From: Streptomyces sp. NRRL S-118
Lineage (GTDB): Bacteria > Actinomycetota > Actinomycetes > Streptomycetales > Streptomycetaceae
Reading direction: 5' to 3'
DNA length: 64,000 bases
NCBI RefSeq assembly: GCF_000716335.1
Contig: NZ_KL591005.1
Coordinates: 189,652-253,651, forward strand
Below, one piece after another: positions 27,470 to 37,734 of the stretch. The translations under genes were made by a program, and so were the position numbers. How positions within the stretch are numbered: position 1 is the first letter of the stretch; each line of letters opens with the position of its first letter. The notes beneath the pieces were generated by a model. It was not told where the DNA came from and ran no database searches. It saw nothing but the letters and a program-made list of their open reading frames with translations.

Positions 27470-28705
27470 GTGCGACAGCGTTCCTTGCTCATACTCACCA
27501 CCGTGATCACCACGGGGGCACTCACCCTCACCGCCTGTGGGTCCCGCGACGACAGCAAGGGCGGTAAGGACAGCAGCGGCGGCAAGACGACCGTGGTCAT
27601 CGGCGTCGACGCCCCGCTCACCGGATCGCTTTCCGCGCTCGGCCAGGGCATCAAGAACTCCGTGGACCTGGCGGTCAAGACCGCCAACAAGAACAACGAG
27701 GTCCCGGGCGTCGAGTTCAAGATCGAGGCCCTCGACGACCAGGCCGTCCCGGCCTCCGGACAGGCCAACGCCACCAAGCTCGTCGGCAACAAGGACGTCA
27801 TCGGCGTCGTCGGCCCGCTGAACTCCGGCGTCGCCCAGTCCATGCAGGGCGTGTTCGAGAAGGCCGGCGTCACGCAGGTCTCCCCCGCCAACACCAACCC
27901 GGCCCTCAGCCAGGGCGACAACTGGGGCAAGGGCGAGTTCAAGCGCCCCTTCAAGACCTACTTCCGCACCGCCGCCACCGACGTCGTCCAGGGCAAATTC
28001 GCCGCCCAGTACCTCTTCAACGACGCCAAGAAGCGCAAGGTCTACGTCGTCGACGACAAGCAGACCTACGGCGCCGGCCTCGCCGCGATCTTCTCCAAGG
28101 AGTTCGAGCGCCTCGGCGGCAAGGTCGTCGGCACCGACCACGTGACGGTCAAGGAGACCGACTTCTCCAGCACCGCCGACAAGGTCAAGAGCTCCGGCGC
28201 CGACTCCGTCTACTTCGGCGGCCAGTACCCCGAGGGCGGCCTGCTCTCCGACCAGATCAAGAAGACGGGCGCCAAGATCCCCACCATGGGTGGCGACGGC
28301 ATCTACGACCCCGCCTTCATCAGCGCCTCCGGCGTCGCGAACGACGGTGACCTCGCGACCTCCATCGGCTACCCGGTCGAGAAGCTCCCGACGGCCAAGA
28401 AGTTCATCGACGACTACAAGGCCGCCGGCTACAAGGACCCGTACGCGGCGTACGGCGGCTACTCCTACGACGCCGGCTGGGCCATCATCCAGGCCGTCAA
28501 GGCCGTCGTCGCCGCCAACGACGGCAAGCTCCCCACCGACGCCCGCGAGAAGGTCGTCGAGGCCATGGCCAAGGTCTCCTTCGACGGCGTGACCGGCAAG
28601 GTCGCCTTCGACGAGTACGGCGACACCACGAACAAGCAGCTCACCGTCTACAAGGTGGAAGGGACCACCTGGAAGGACGTCAAGAGCGCCACGTTCGAGG
28701 ACTGA
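27470..28705 (+). CDS. livK: Branched-chain amino acid ABC transporter, substrate-binding lipoprotein
   Basis: A 411-residue periplasmic-binding-type lipoprotein (Peripla_BP_6). The signal peptide ends in the lipobox LTAC, followed by a Gly/Ser/Lys-rich linker. The binding fold begins VVIGVDAPLTGSLSALGQGI and includes GVVGPLNSGVAQSM and KVYVVDDKQTYGAGLA. It captures Leu/Ile/Val or related ligands for LivHMGF. The GTG at 27470 has AAAGGA at good spacing. First gene of the operon and followed by a strong hairpin, consistent with its being made in excess over the membrane parts. Confidence 0.95.
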   Translation: MRQRSLLILTTVITTGALTLTACGSRDDSKGGKDSSGGKTTVVIGVDAPLTGSLSALGQGIKNSVDLAVKTANKNNEVPGVEFKIEALDDQAVPASGQANATKLVGNKDVIGVVGPLNSGVAQSMQGVFEKAGVTQVSPANTNPALSQGDNWGKGEFKRPFKTYFRTAATDVVQGKFAAQYLFNDAKKRKVYVVDDKQTYGAGLAAIFSKEFERLGGKVVGTDHVTVKETDFSSTADKVKSSGADSVYFGGQYPEGGLLSDQIKKTGAKIPTMGGDGIYDPAFISASGVANDGDLATSIGYPVEKLPTAKKFIDDYKAAGYKDPYAAYGGYSYDAGWAIIQAVKAVVAANDGKLPTDAREKVVEAMAKVSFDGVTGKVAFDEYGDTTNKQLTVYKVEGTTWKDVKSATFED

Positions 28706-28738
28706 TCCGCCGCACCGCCCCGCTCCACCTGATCCAAG

Positions 28739-28771
28739 CCGCGCGAGGGCGCAAACAGCGCCCTCGCGCGG
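28739..28771 (+). terminator. Partial terminator/attenuator between livK and livH
   Basis: A perfect 14-bp stem (CCGCGCGAGGGCGC and complement) with a 5-base loop, 34 bases after the livK stop. There is no T-run. In binding-protein operons such intergenic hairpins usually stabilise the upstream message and lower downstream transcription. Confidence 0.8.
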
Positions 28772-28805
28772 TGTCATATCCGACAAGCTCATCGGAGGCC
28801 CTGCG

Positions 28806-29738
28806 GTGAACGAACTGCCGCAACAGCTGGCCAACGGCCTTGCCCTCGGCGCCCTTTATGGCCTCATAGCCATCGGGTACACGATGGTGTACGGCATCGT
28901 CCAGCTCATCAACTTCGCCCACGGCGAGATCTTCATGATCGGGGGCTTCGGCGCCCTCACTGCATACCTCGTACTCCCCAGCGGGACATCCCTCCTGGTG
29001 GCCATCCCGCTCATGATCGTCGGCGGCGCCCTCGCCTCCGTCGCCGTGGCCACCGCCGCCGAACGCTTCGCCTACCGCCCCCTGCGCAGCGCACCCCGGC
29101 TGGCCCCGCTGATCACGGCGATCGGCCTCTCGATCGTCCTCCAGCAGCTCGTCTGGGGCTTCTACCCCGACGCGAAGAAGCCGCGCAGCTTCCCCGAGTT
29201 CCAGGGCGAGTCGTTCAAGCTCCTCGACAACCTGTACATCCAGCGCGCCGACCTCTTCGTCCTCGTCCTCGCCCCCCTGTGCATGCTCGCCCTCGGCCTC
29301 TTCGTCTCCAAGAGCCGCAGCGGCCGCGCCATGCAGGCCACGGCACAGGACCCGGACACCGCGAAGCTGATGGGCATCAACACCGACCGCATCATCGTGA
29401 TGGCCTTCGCCATCGGCGCCGCCTTCGCCGCGGTCGCCGCGGTCGCCTACGGACTCGACAAGGGCCAGATCAACTTCGAGATGGGCTTCATCCTCGGACT
29501 CAAGGCCTTCACCGCCGCCGTCCTCGGCGGCATCGGCAACATCTACGGCGCGATGGTCGGCGGAGTCGTCCTCGGCCTCGCCGAGTCCCTCTCGATCGCC
29601 TACATCGAAGAGATCCCCGGCATGCAGCAGCTCGGCGGCGGCGCCTGGGCCAACGTCTGGGCATTCGTACTTCTCATCGTCGTGCTCCTCGTCAGGCCGC
29701 AGGGCCTGCTCGGCGAGCGCGTCGCGGATCGGGCGTGA
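28806..29738 (+). CDS. livH: Branched-chain amino acid ABC transporter permease LivH
   Basis: A 310-residue inner-membrane permease with about eight helices. The family start GLALGALYGLIAIGYTMVYG and the cytoplasmic coupling segment RAMQATAQDPDTAKLMGIN (about residues 180-198) are present, as is the AFTAAVLGGIGNIYGAMVGG block. It forms the channel with LivM. The GTG start at 28806 has GGAGG 7 bases upstream. Five bases separate it from livM. Confidence 0.95.
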   Translation: MNELPQQLANGLALGALYGLIAIGYTMVYGIVQLINFAHGEIFMIGGFGALTAYLVLPSGTSLLVAIPLMIVGGALASVAVATAAERFAYRPLRSAPRLAPLITAIGLSIVLQQLVWGFYPDAKKPRSFPEFQGESFKLLDNLYIQRADLFVLVLAPLCMLALGLFVSKSRSGRAMQATAQDPDTAKLMGINTDRIIVMAFAIGAAFAAVAAVAYGLDKGQINFEMGFILGLKAFTAAVLGGIGNIYGAMVGGVVLGLAESLSIAYIEEIPGMQQLGGGAWANVWAFVLLIVVLLVRPQGLLGERVADRA

Positions 29739-29743
29739 GAGCC

Positions 29744-31473
29744 ATGACAACCGACACCCTCAAGGTCACCGACGCCACCCCGGCCGACGACACCTCCCGT
29801 GTCACCACGCTGCGCTGGACCATCGCCGCCGGCGGCCTGGCCACCATCGCCAGCACCTTCCTCGCCTGGACCTACACCGACGCCTTCCCCGGCGACCTCA
29901 CCGTCTACGGGTACCCCGGCGGTCTCCAGGTCCTCACCCTGGTCGCCGGCCTCCTCACCGTCGTGTACGCCCTCGCCGCACTCGATGTCCGGGGCCTGCG
30001 CTGGCTCGCGCCCACCGGCACCACCAAGGCCCTGCAACTGCTGGCCCTCGGCGCCTTCGGCACCACCTGGTTCACCGTGATCGCCATCGCGGTCGAACTC
30101 GGCGGGCTCGCGCACCTCGACCCCGGCGCCTACGTGGCAGCGGTCGCCTCCGCCATCCCCGCCGTCGCCTTCCTCCTCCCCGACGACACCCGCAAGGCCC
30201 AGCGGCCCAAGGCACTGCCCTCCTGGGCCGAGATCCTCGTGATCGTCGCCGCCTTCGGCCTCGGCCTGTACGTCGTCACCTACGGCATCGACACCGAGTA
30301 CGCCGAACTCTTCACCGGCTACCTCATCACCACCGGCTTCGCCATCGCCGCCATCTTCAAGGCCGGCCTCATGGCACGGCTCTCGGCCCTCACCGCGAAG
30401 TACCGGTCCATCACGGTGGCCGCCGCGTTCGTCGCCGCCGCGGCCTTCCCCTTCACCCAGACCACCGACCAGTTCACCCTGATCGCGGTCAACATCCTCA
30501 TCTTCGCCACCGTCGCCCTCGGCCTGAACATCGTCGTCGGCCTCGCCGGCCTGCTCGACCTCGGATACGTCGCATTCCTCGGCGTCGGCGCGTACACCGC
30601 GGCCCTGGTCTCCGGCACCACCGCCTCCGCCTTCGACATCCAGTTCCCGTTCTGGGCCGCCGTCCTCACCGGCGCCGTCGTGTCCCTCGTCTTCGGTGTC
30701 GTCATCGGCGCCCCGACCCTGCGGCTGCGCGGCGACTACCTCGCCATCGTCACCCTCGGCTTCGGCGAGATCTTCCGCATCGCCGTCGGCAACCTGGACG
30801 GCGTCTCCGGCCCCCAGGTCACCAACGGCCCCAACGGCATCCCCAACATCCCCGACCTCGTCTTCTTCGGGTACGACTTCGGCGAGTCCCACACCATCCT
30901 CGGCTTCGAGCTCGGCTCGTACGCCAACTACTACCTGCTGATGCTGCTCGCGATGATCCTCGTGGTCCTCGTCTTCAGCCGCGCCGGCAACTCCCGCATC
31001 GGCCGGGCCTGGGTCGCCATCCGCGAGGACGAGACCGCCGCCACCGCCATGGGCATCAACGGCTTCCGGGTCAAGCTCATCGCCTTCGCCCTGGGCGCCA
31101 CCCTCGCCGGCGTGGCCGGCACCGTCCAGGCACACGTCCAGAGCACCGTGGTCCCGGAGATGTACGTCTTCGCCGGCCCCGTACCGCCCAACTCGGCGTT
31201 CCTCCTGGCCGCCGTCATCCTCGGCGGCATGGGCACCATCAGCGGACCGCTCATCGGCGCCGCCCTGCTCTACATGATCCCGGCGAAGCTCCAGTTCCTC
31301 CAGGACTACCAGCTCCTCGGCTTCGGCATCGCGCTCATCATCCTGATGCGCTTCCGCCCCGAGGGCCTCATCGCCAACCGCCGCGCCCAGCTCGAATACC
31401 ACGAGACCGGCCAACTCGACGTACCCGACGACAAGCTGCCCGACTCCGCCGTCGGCACCACGAAGGCGGGGGC

Positions 31474-31477
<4 letters not shown>
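29744..31477 (+). CDS. livM: Branched-chain amino acid ABC transporter permease LivM (long form)
   Basis: A 577-residue permease. The C-terminal ~330 residues are the standard LivM core (NIVVGLAGLLDLGYVAFLGVGAY, LRLRGDYLAIVTLGFGEI, WVAIREDETAATAMGIN). The N-terminal ~240 residues add several extra helices not found in the E. coli protein, a form common in actinobacteria. ATG 29744 follows the livH stop by 5 bases, and the stop overlaps the livG GTG by 4 bases. Confidence 0.94.
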
Positions 31478-32717
<1,240 letters not shown>

Positions 32718-32721
<4 letters not shown>

Positions 32722-33434
32722 CCGCACTCCTCGAAGTCGAGGACCTCAGGGTCGCCTACGGCAAGATCGAAGCCGTCAAGGGCATCTCCTTCTCGGTCCA
32801 GGCCGGCCAGGTCGTCACCCTCATCGGCACCAACGGCGCCGGCAAGACCACCACGCTGCGCACCCTCTCCGGGCTCCTCAAGCCCTCCGGCGGCAAGATC
32901 CACTTCGACGGGCAGGTGCTCAACGGCATCCCCGCCCACAAGATCGTCGCCCTGGGCATGGCCCACTCCCCCGAAGGCAGGCACATCTTCCCCCGCCTGT
33001 CCATCGCCGAGAACCTCCAGCTCGGCGCCTTCCTGCGCAGCGACAAGGCCGGCATCGAAAAGGACATCCAGCGCGCCTACGACCTCTTCCCCATCCTCGG
33101 GGAACGCCGGAAGCAGGCCGCGGGCACCCTGTCCGGCGGTGAGCAGCAGATGCTCGCCATGGGCCGGGCGCTCATGTCCCAGCCCAAGCTGCTCATGCTC
33201 GACGAGCCCTCCATGGGCCTCTCCCCGATCATGATGCAGAAGATCATGGAAACGATCAGCGCGCTCAAGGCCCAGGGCACCACCATCCTGCTCGTCGAGC
33301 AGAACGCCCAGGCCGCGCTCTCCCTCGCGGACCAGGCGTACGTGATGGAGACCGGCACGATCAAGCTGTCGGGCACCGGTCAGGACCTGCTCCACGACGA
33401 GTCCGTCCGCAAGACGTACCTCGGCGAGGACTGA
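32718..33434 (+). CDS. livF: Branched-chain amino acid ABC transporter ATPase LivF
   Basis: A 238-residue ATPase, the second nucleotide-binding subunit of the Liv importer. Walker A is GTNGAGKT (37-44), the signature LSGGEQQMLAMGRAL, and Walker B LLMLDEPSMGLSP, the latter typical of LivF. GTG at 32718 overlaps the livG stop by 4 bases. Last gene of the operon, followed by a strong hairpin. Confidence 0.95.
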
Positions 33435-33446
33435 GCCCCACGACCA

Positions 33447-33495
33447 CGAAAGGGCCCGCCCCGCGCGCATCACTGCCGCGGGGCGGGCCCCTTCG
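33447..33495. terminator. Bidirectional terminator between livF and pdtaR
   Basis: A 19-bp stem with one mismatch (arms CGAAAGGGCCCGCCCCGCG and CGCGGGGCGGGCCCCTTCG) and an 11-base loop, just past the livF stop and 30 bases past the pdtaR stop on the other strand. A 14-bp tandem CGTACGTCCGGGCG follows it. Confidence 0.92.
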
Positions 33496-33524
33496 TACGT
33501 CCGGGCGCGTACGTCCGGGCGGGC

Positions 33525-34178
33525 CTACTGGCCCTTCGCCGCCTTCTTCTCCTCGGCGTCCTCGATGACCGCCTCCGCCACCTGCTGCATCGACATGCGC
33601 CGGTCCATCGACGTCTTCTGGATCCAGCGGAACGCGGCGGGCTCCGACAAGCCGTACTGCGTCTGCAGGATGCTCTTCGCCCGGTCCACCAGCTTCCGCG
33701 TCTCCAGCCGCTGCGCGAGGTCGGCGACCTCCTTCTCCAGCGCCTTCAGCTCCGCGAACCGCGACACCGCCATCTCGATGGCCGGTACGACGTCGCTCTT
33801 GCTGAACGGCTTGACCAGGTACGCCATGGCCCCGGCGTCCCGCGCCCGCTCCACGAGCTCGCGCTGCGAGAAGGCGGTGAGCATCAGCACCGGCGCGATG
33901 GACTCGCCCGCGATCTTCTCGGCGGCGGAGATCCCGTCGAGGACGGGCATCTTCACGTCCAGGATCACCAGATCGGGCCGGTGCTCGCGGGCCAGCTCGA
34001 CGGCGCGGGCGCCGTCACCGGCCTCGCCGACGACGGAGTAGCCCTCCTCCTCGAGCATCTCTTTCAGGTCGAGGCGGATGAGGGCCTCGTCCTCGGCGAT
34101 GACCACGCGGGTCGTCATCGGCGGGACGTGCGACATGTCGTCGTCGGCGATGGGCTGGGGCGACTCGGGGGCGGTCAC
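33525..34178 (-). CDS. pdtaR: ANTAR-domain response regulator (PdtaR type)
   Basis: A 217-residue regulator that acts on RNA. The receiver domain has the phosphoacceptor in DLVILDVKMPVLDG and the conserved Lys in AYLVKPFSKSD. The C-terminal ANTAR domain (about residues 140-205) has the RLETRKLVDRAKSILQTQYG and AFRWIQKTSMDRRMSMQQVA helices that bind paired hairpins and prevent termination. The sensor kinase partner is not in the window. GTG at 34178 has GAGGAG upstream. Common position in Streptomyces, between liv and pyk. Confidence 0.93.
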   Translation of the reverse strand: MTAPESPQPIADDDMSHVPPMTTRVVIAEDEALIRLDLKEMLEEEGYSVVGEAGDGARAVELAREHRPDLVILDVKMPVLDGISAAEKIAGESIAPVLMLTAFSQRELVERARDAGAMAYLVKPFSKSDVVPAIEMAVSRFAELKALEKEVADLAQRLETRKLVDRAKSILQTQYGLSEPAAFRWIQKTSMDRRMSMQQVAEAVIEDAEEKKAAKGQ

Positions 34179-34278
34179 GTAGGCTCCTCGTTCCAAGGCT
34201 GGTACAGCTCCCCATGAGCCTACCTAGCTACGGTATGGTGGACACGCAGCGGGTCGAGGTTAACCTTCGATTCTGCGA

Positions 34279-34353
34279 GCCCCGGTAGCCCAATTGGCAG
34301 CAGGCAATGGATTCAAAACCCATACAGTGTCGGTTCGAGTCCGACCCGGGGCA
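34279..34353 (+). tRNA. tRNA-Leu (CAA), atypical short variable arm
   Basis: A 75-base tRNA with acceptor GCCCCGG/CCGGGGC, D arm with the TTGGCAG loop, T arm GTCGG TTCGAGT CCGAC, and discriminator A. No CCA is encoded, and a T-run follows. The anticodon loop is TTCAAAA, giving CAA (Leu, UUG codons). The variable region is only 5 bases, whereas tRNA-Leu is normally a class II tRNA with a long variable arm. The anticodon stem has an A-C mismatch next to the loop. It may be a degenerate or specialised tRNA; a LAGLIDADG gene starts 110 bases downstream. Confidence 0.75.
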
Positions 34354-34462
34354 CTTTTCCTTCGATTCCATGGTCGCGATCTGAGCGCCTGGCCCCACTC
34401 GAACGCGGTAACTTCGCCCGGTTCCCCCCGCACCCGGCAACGGGGCCGCAATTCTCGACCGC

Positions 34463-35236
34463 ATGTACGACGTGCGCACCCGCAGACACGCCCTCGCGCT
34501 GGTCGAGCAGGGCCGGAGCCTCAATTCCGTCAGCAAGGAGACCGGCATTTCGCGGGCCGCCCTCCGCGCCTGGCGGACGCGGATCGAGCCGCTGGTCCCC
34601 AACGGCGAGCCCTGCCCCAGATGCCGGGACGCGCCGGGCGAGCCCGAGGACCCGGCCGCGTACGCCTATCTCCTGGGCCTCTACCTGGGTGACGGCTGCC
34701 TGAGCGCGCACCGCAGGGGCGTCCACTACCTGCGCATCGCCTGCGCGAACAGCTGGCCCGGCCTGATCGATGCCTGCGAAGAAGCGATGCGGTCCGTCCG
34801 CCCGTACAACAGCGTCCACCGCGTGCAGCACGACGGGTACGTCTCCGTCGCGTGTGCCAGCAAGCACTGGACGTGCCTCTTCCCCCAGCACGGCCCCGGC
34901 AGGAAGCACGAGCGCCGCATCGCGCTGGAGGGGTGGCAGCAGGACATCGTCGACACGCATCCGTGGGGGTTCGTCCGGGGGCTCATCCACTCCGACGGGT
35001 GCCGGATCACCAACTGGACCACGCGCAGGGTCGGCGGCGCGGTGAAGCGCTACGAATATCCGCGGTACTTCTTCACCAACGTGTCCGACGACATCCGGCG
35101 GCTCTGCACCGACACCCTCGACCGGCTCGGGGTCGAGTGGACGCGCTGCTCACGGGGCGGGAACCCGTACAACATCTCCGTCGCCCGACGGGCGTCCGTC
35201 GCGTTGATGGACGCCCACGTCGGGCCGAAGCACTGA
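34463..35236 (+). CDS. HTH plus LAGLIDADG-type protein (homing-endonuclease-like)
   Basis: A 257-residue protein. Residues 1-42 form a helix-turn-helix (LALVEQGRSLNSVSKETGIS). A CxxC pair (PCPRC) lies at 51-54. Two LAGLIDADG-like motifs, YLLGLYLGDGCL (69-80) and FVRGLIHSDGCR (170-181), give the monomeric two-repeat layout with an acidic residue in each. It closely resembles a family scattered through Streptomyces genomes. Nuclease activity is not proven, and some LAGLIDADG proteins are regulators. It lies just after the odd tRNA and converges with pyk, only 7 bases away. Confidence 0.85.
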   Translation: MYDVRTRRHALALVEQGRSLNSVSKETGISRAALRAWRTRIEPLVPNGEPCPRCRDAPGEPEDPAAYAYLLGLYLGDGCLSAHRRGVHYLRIACANSWPGLIDACEEAMRSVRPYNSVHRVQHDGYVSVACASKHWTCLFPQHGPGRKHERRIALEGWQQDIVDTHPWGFVRGLIHSDGCRITNWTTRRVGGAVKRYEYPRYFFTNVSDDIRRLCTDTLDRLGVEWTRCSRGGNPYNISVARRASVALMDAHVGPKH

Positions 35237-35243
35237 GGTCGCG

Positions 35244-36671
35244 TCACGTGACCCGGTCGCCGATGCGGTGGACGCGGACCAGGTTCGTGGAGCCGGGGAC
35301 GCCGGGCGGGGAGCCGGCGGTGATGACGACGAGGTCGCCCTCGCGGCAGCGGCCGATCCGGGTGAGCTGTTCGTCGACCTGCGCGACCATCGCGTCGGTC
35401 GAGTCCACGTGCGGGCCGAGGAAGGTCTCCACGCCCCAGGTGAGGGTGAGCTGGGAGCGGGTGGCCGGGTCCGGGGTGAAGGCGAGCAGGGGGATCGGGG
35501 AGCGGTAGCGGGAGAGGCGCTTGACCGTGTCGCCGGACTGGGTGAAGGCGACGAGGTACTTGGCGCCGAGGAAGTCGCCCATCTCGGCGGCGGCGCGGGC
35601 GACGGCGCCGCCCTGGGTGCGGGGCTTGTTGCGTTCGGTCAGGGGGGTGAGGCCCTTGGCGAGGATGTCCTCCTCGGCGGCTTCGACGATGCGGCCCATG
35701 GTGCGGACCGTTTCGATGGGGTACCTGCCGACGCTGGTCTCGCCGGAGAGCATGACGGCGTCGGTGCCGTCGATGACGGCGTTGGCGACGTCGCTGGCCT
35801 CGGCGCGGGTGGGGCGGGAGTTGTCGATCATCGAGTCGAGCATCTGGGTGGCGACGATGACCGGTTTGGCGTTGCGCTTGGCGAGTTTGACGGCGCGCTT
35901 CTGGACGATCGGTACCTGTTCGAGGGGCATTTCGACGCCGAGGTCGCCGCGGGCGACCATGATGCCGTCGAAGGCGGCGACGATGTCGTCGATGTTGTCG
36001 ACGGCCTGCGGCTTTTCGATCTTGGCGATGACGGGGACGCGGCGGCCCTCTTCGTCCATGACCCGGTGGACGTCCTCGATGTCGCGTCCGCTGCGGACGA
36101 AGGAGAGGGCGATGACGTCGGCGCCGGTGCGCAGGGCCCAGCGGAGGTCGTCGATGTCCTTTTCGGAGAGGGCGGGGACGGAGACGGCGACGCCGGGAAG
36201 GTTGAGGCCCTTGTTGTCGGAGACCATGCCGCCTTCGACGACGGTGGTGTGGACGCGGGGGCCGTCGACGGAGGTGACTTCGAGGGCGACGCGGCCGTCG
36301 TCGACGAGGATGCGTTCGCCGGGGGTGACGTCGCCGGCGAGGCCGTCGTAGGTGGTGCCGCAGAGGTGGCGGTCGCCTTCGACGGCTTCGACGGTGATGG
36401 TGAACGTGTCGCCGCGTTCGAGGAGTACGGGGCCTTCGCGGAAGCGTCCGAGGCGAATCTTCGGGCCTTGAAGGTCGGCGAGTACGCCGACGCTGCGGCC
36501 GGTTTCGTCGGAGGCTTTGCGTACGTGCTGGTAACGCTCCTCGTGCTCGGCGTAGGAGCCGTGGCTGAGGTTGAGGCGGGCGACGTCCATTCCGGCCTCG
36601 ACCAGTGCCTTGATCTGGTCGTATGTGTCGGTGGCGGGCCCCAGGGTACAGACGATTTTTGCTCGGCGCAT
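35244..36671 (-). CDS. pyk: Pyruvate kinase
   Basis: A 475-residue glycolytic enzyme converting phosphoenolpyruvate and ADP to pyruvate and ATP. Family signatures in order: MRRAKIVCTLGPAT at the start, the substrate loop DVARLNLSHGSY, LADLQGPKIRLG, the catalytic Lys in VIAKIEKPQAV, GIMVARGDLGVEMP, ATQMLDSMI, and the C-terminal domain. Length matches other actinobacterial enzymes. The ATG at 36671 directly begins the conserved N terminus. A long palindrome lies 55-80 bases upstream. Confidence 0.97.
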   Translation of the reverse strand: MRRAKIVCTLGPATDTYDQIKALVEAGMDVARLNLSHGSYAEHEERYQHVRKASDETGRSVGVLADLQGPKIRLGRFREGPVLLERGDTFTITVEAVEGDRHLCGTTYDGLAGDVTPGERILVDDGRVALEVTSVDGPRVHTTVVEGGMVSDNKGLNLPGVAVSVPALSEKDIDDLRWALRTGADVIALSFVRSGRDIEDVHRVMDEEGRRVPVIAKIEKPQAVDNIDDIVAAFDGIMVARGDLGVEMPLEQVPIVQKRAVKLAKRNAKPVIVATQMLDSMIDNSRPTRAEASDVANAVIDGTDAVMLSGETSVGRYPIETVRTMGRIVEAAEEDILAKGLTPLTERNKPRTQGGAVARAAAEMGDFLGAKYLVAFTQSGDTVKRLSRYRSPIPLLAFTPDPATRSQLTLTWGVETFLGPHVDSTDAMVAQVDEQLTRIGRCREGDLVVITAGSPPGVPGSTNLVRVHRIGDRVT

Positions 36672-36724
36672 GGTTCGACCCTAGGGCTTACCGGCGGGTA
36701 GAGAATTGGCCGCGCATGACGACT

Positions 36725-36751
36725 CAACAACCTTTCCGTGAAAGGTTATTG
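36725..36751. promoter_or_regulatory. Palindrome upstream of pyk
   Basis: CAACAACCTTTC, three bases, then GAAAGGTTATTG: a 12-bp inverted repeat with one mismatch, in an AT-rich patch between the sigma-factor stop (36810) and the pyk start (36671). It could be an operator for pyk or a weak terminator for the sigma gene, since both are read on the minus strand. No U-tract follows, which favours an operator. Confidence 0.55.
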
Positions 36752-36809
36752 ACAAGTGTTGAATTGTGCGGGGGCCCGCTCCGATGAGCGTCGTTCAGGG
36801 GGTGTCGTC

Positions 36810-37730
36810 TCATGAGACGAGATAGCCGCGCAGCCCCTTGGAGCGGCTGGGGTGGCGGAGTTTCGACATGGTCTTGGCTTCGATCTGCCGGATGCGTTCC
36901 CGGGTGACGCCGTAGACCTTGCCTATGTCTTCGAGGGTGCGCGGCTCGCCGCCGTCGAGGCCGTACCGGAGGGTGATGACGCCGGCTTCGCGTTCGGTGA
37001 ACTTGCCGAGGAGGGCGCGGAGGTGGGCGCGCAGGAGGTCGGCGCCGACGACGTCCTCGGCGGTGGGGGTGGTGGTGTCCTCGATGACGTCGCCCAGTTC
37101 GCCGTCACCGGCGGCGTCACCGAGGGGGGTGTGGAGGGAGACGGGGGTGCGGTCGTAGCGCTGGAGCCGGGTGACGCGTTCGGCGGTGATGTCGAGGGCG
37201 GTGGCGAGTTCGCGGGGTGTGGGTTCGCGGTCGAGGGTGGCGGTCAGGTCGTGCCGGACGCGGGCGAGCCGGTTGATCTCCTCGACCATGTGGACGGGGA
37301 TGCGGATGGTGCGGGACTGGTCGGCGAGGGCGCGGCCGATGGCCTGTTTGATCCACCAGGTGGCGTAGGTGGAGAGCTTGAAGCCCTTGGTCGGGTCGAA
37401 CTTCTCGATGGCGCGGAGGAGGCCGAGGTTGCCTTCCTGGACGAGGTCGGCGAAGGGGAGGCCGCGGTTCGTGTGGCGTTTGGCGACGGAGACGACGAGG
37501 CGGAGGTTGGCCTCCAGCATGTGGTTCTTGGCGCGGCGCCCGTCGCGGACGAGGTGTTCGAGTTCGGGGGTGGGGGTGCCGGTGGCGGCGATGCGTTCTT
37601 CGGCGCGGAGGCCGGCCTGGACGCGGTGGCCCAGTTCGACTTCCTGGGCGGCGGTGAGGAGGGGGGTGCGGCCGATGGAGCGGAGGTAGTCGTTCAAGCG
37701 GGTGCCCTTCCCTGTCTTTTGGTGCGACAT
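36810..37730 (-). CDS. Group 2 (RpoD-related) RNA polymerase sigma factor
   Basis: Up to 306 residues. Region 1.2 (LNDYLRSIGRTPLLTAAQEV), region 2 (NLRLVVSVAKRHTNRGLPFADLVQEGN, FDPTKGFKLSTYATWWIKQA), region 3 (IPVHMVEEINRLARV) and region 4 (TLEDIGKVYGVTRERIRQIE) are all present, with no long N-terminal region 1.1, as in Hrd-type accessory sigma factors. The longest frame from ATG 37730 is given, but the predicted -10 ends one base before that codon; TTG at 37697 with GGGAAGGG 7 bases upstream may be the real start. It diverges from a TetR gene across a shared palindrome. Confidence 0.92.
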   Translation of the reverse strand: MSHQKTGKGTRLNDYLRSIGRTPLLTAAQEVELGHRVQAGLRAEERIAATGTPTPELEHLVRDGRRAKNHMLEANLRLVVSVAKRHTNRGLPFADLVQEGNLGLLRAIEKFDPTKGFKLSTYATWWIKQAIGRALADQSRTIRIPVHMVEEINRLARVRHDLTATLDREPTPRELATALDITAERVTRLQRYDRTPVSLHTPLGDAAGDGELGDVIEDTTTPTAEDVVGADLLRAHLRALLGKFTEREAGVITLRYGLDGGEPRTLEDIGKVYGVTRERIRQIEAKTMSKLRHPSRSKGLRGYLVS

Positions 37731-37734
37731 AAAG

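Noticed and set aside
29600..31414. 604-residue antisense frame opposite livM, rich in Asp/Glu/Gly
   Set aside because: Mirror of hydrophobic sense codons; no motif or ribosome site, and the liv operon explains the region.
34463..35236. LAGLIDADG gene inside an intron or intein
   Set aside because: It is free-standing; neighbouring pyk and the tRNA are uninterrupted.
35268..36701. Frame of 477 residues opposite pyk
   Set aside because: Acidic low-complexity shadow; pyk has every signature of the family.
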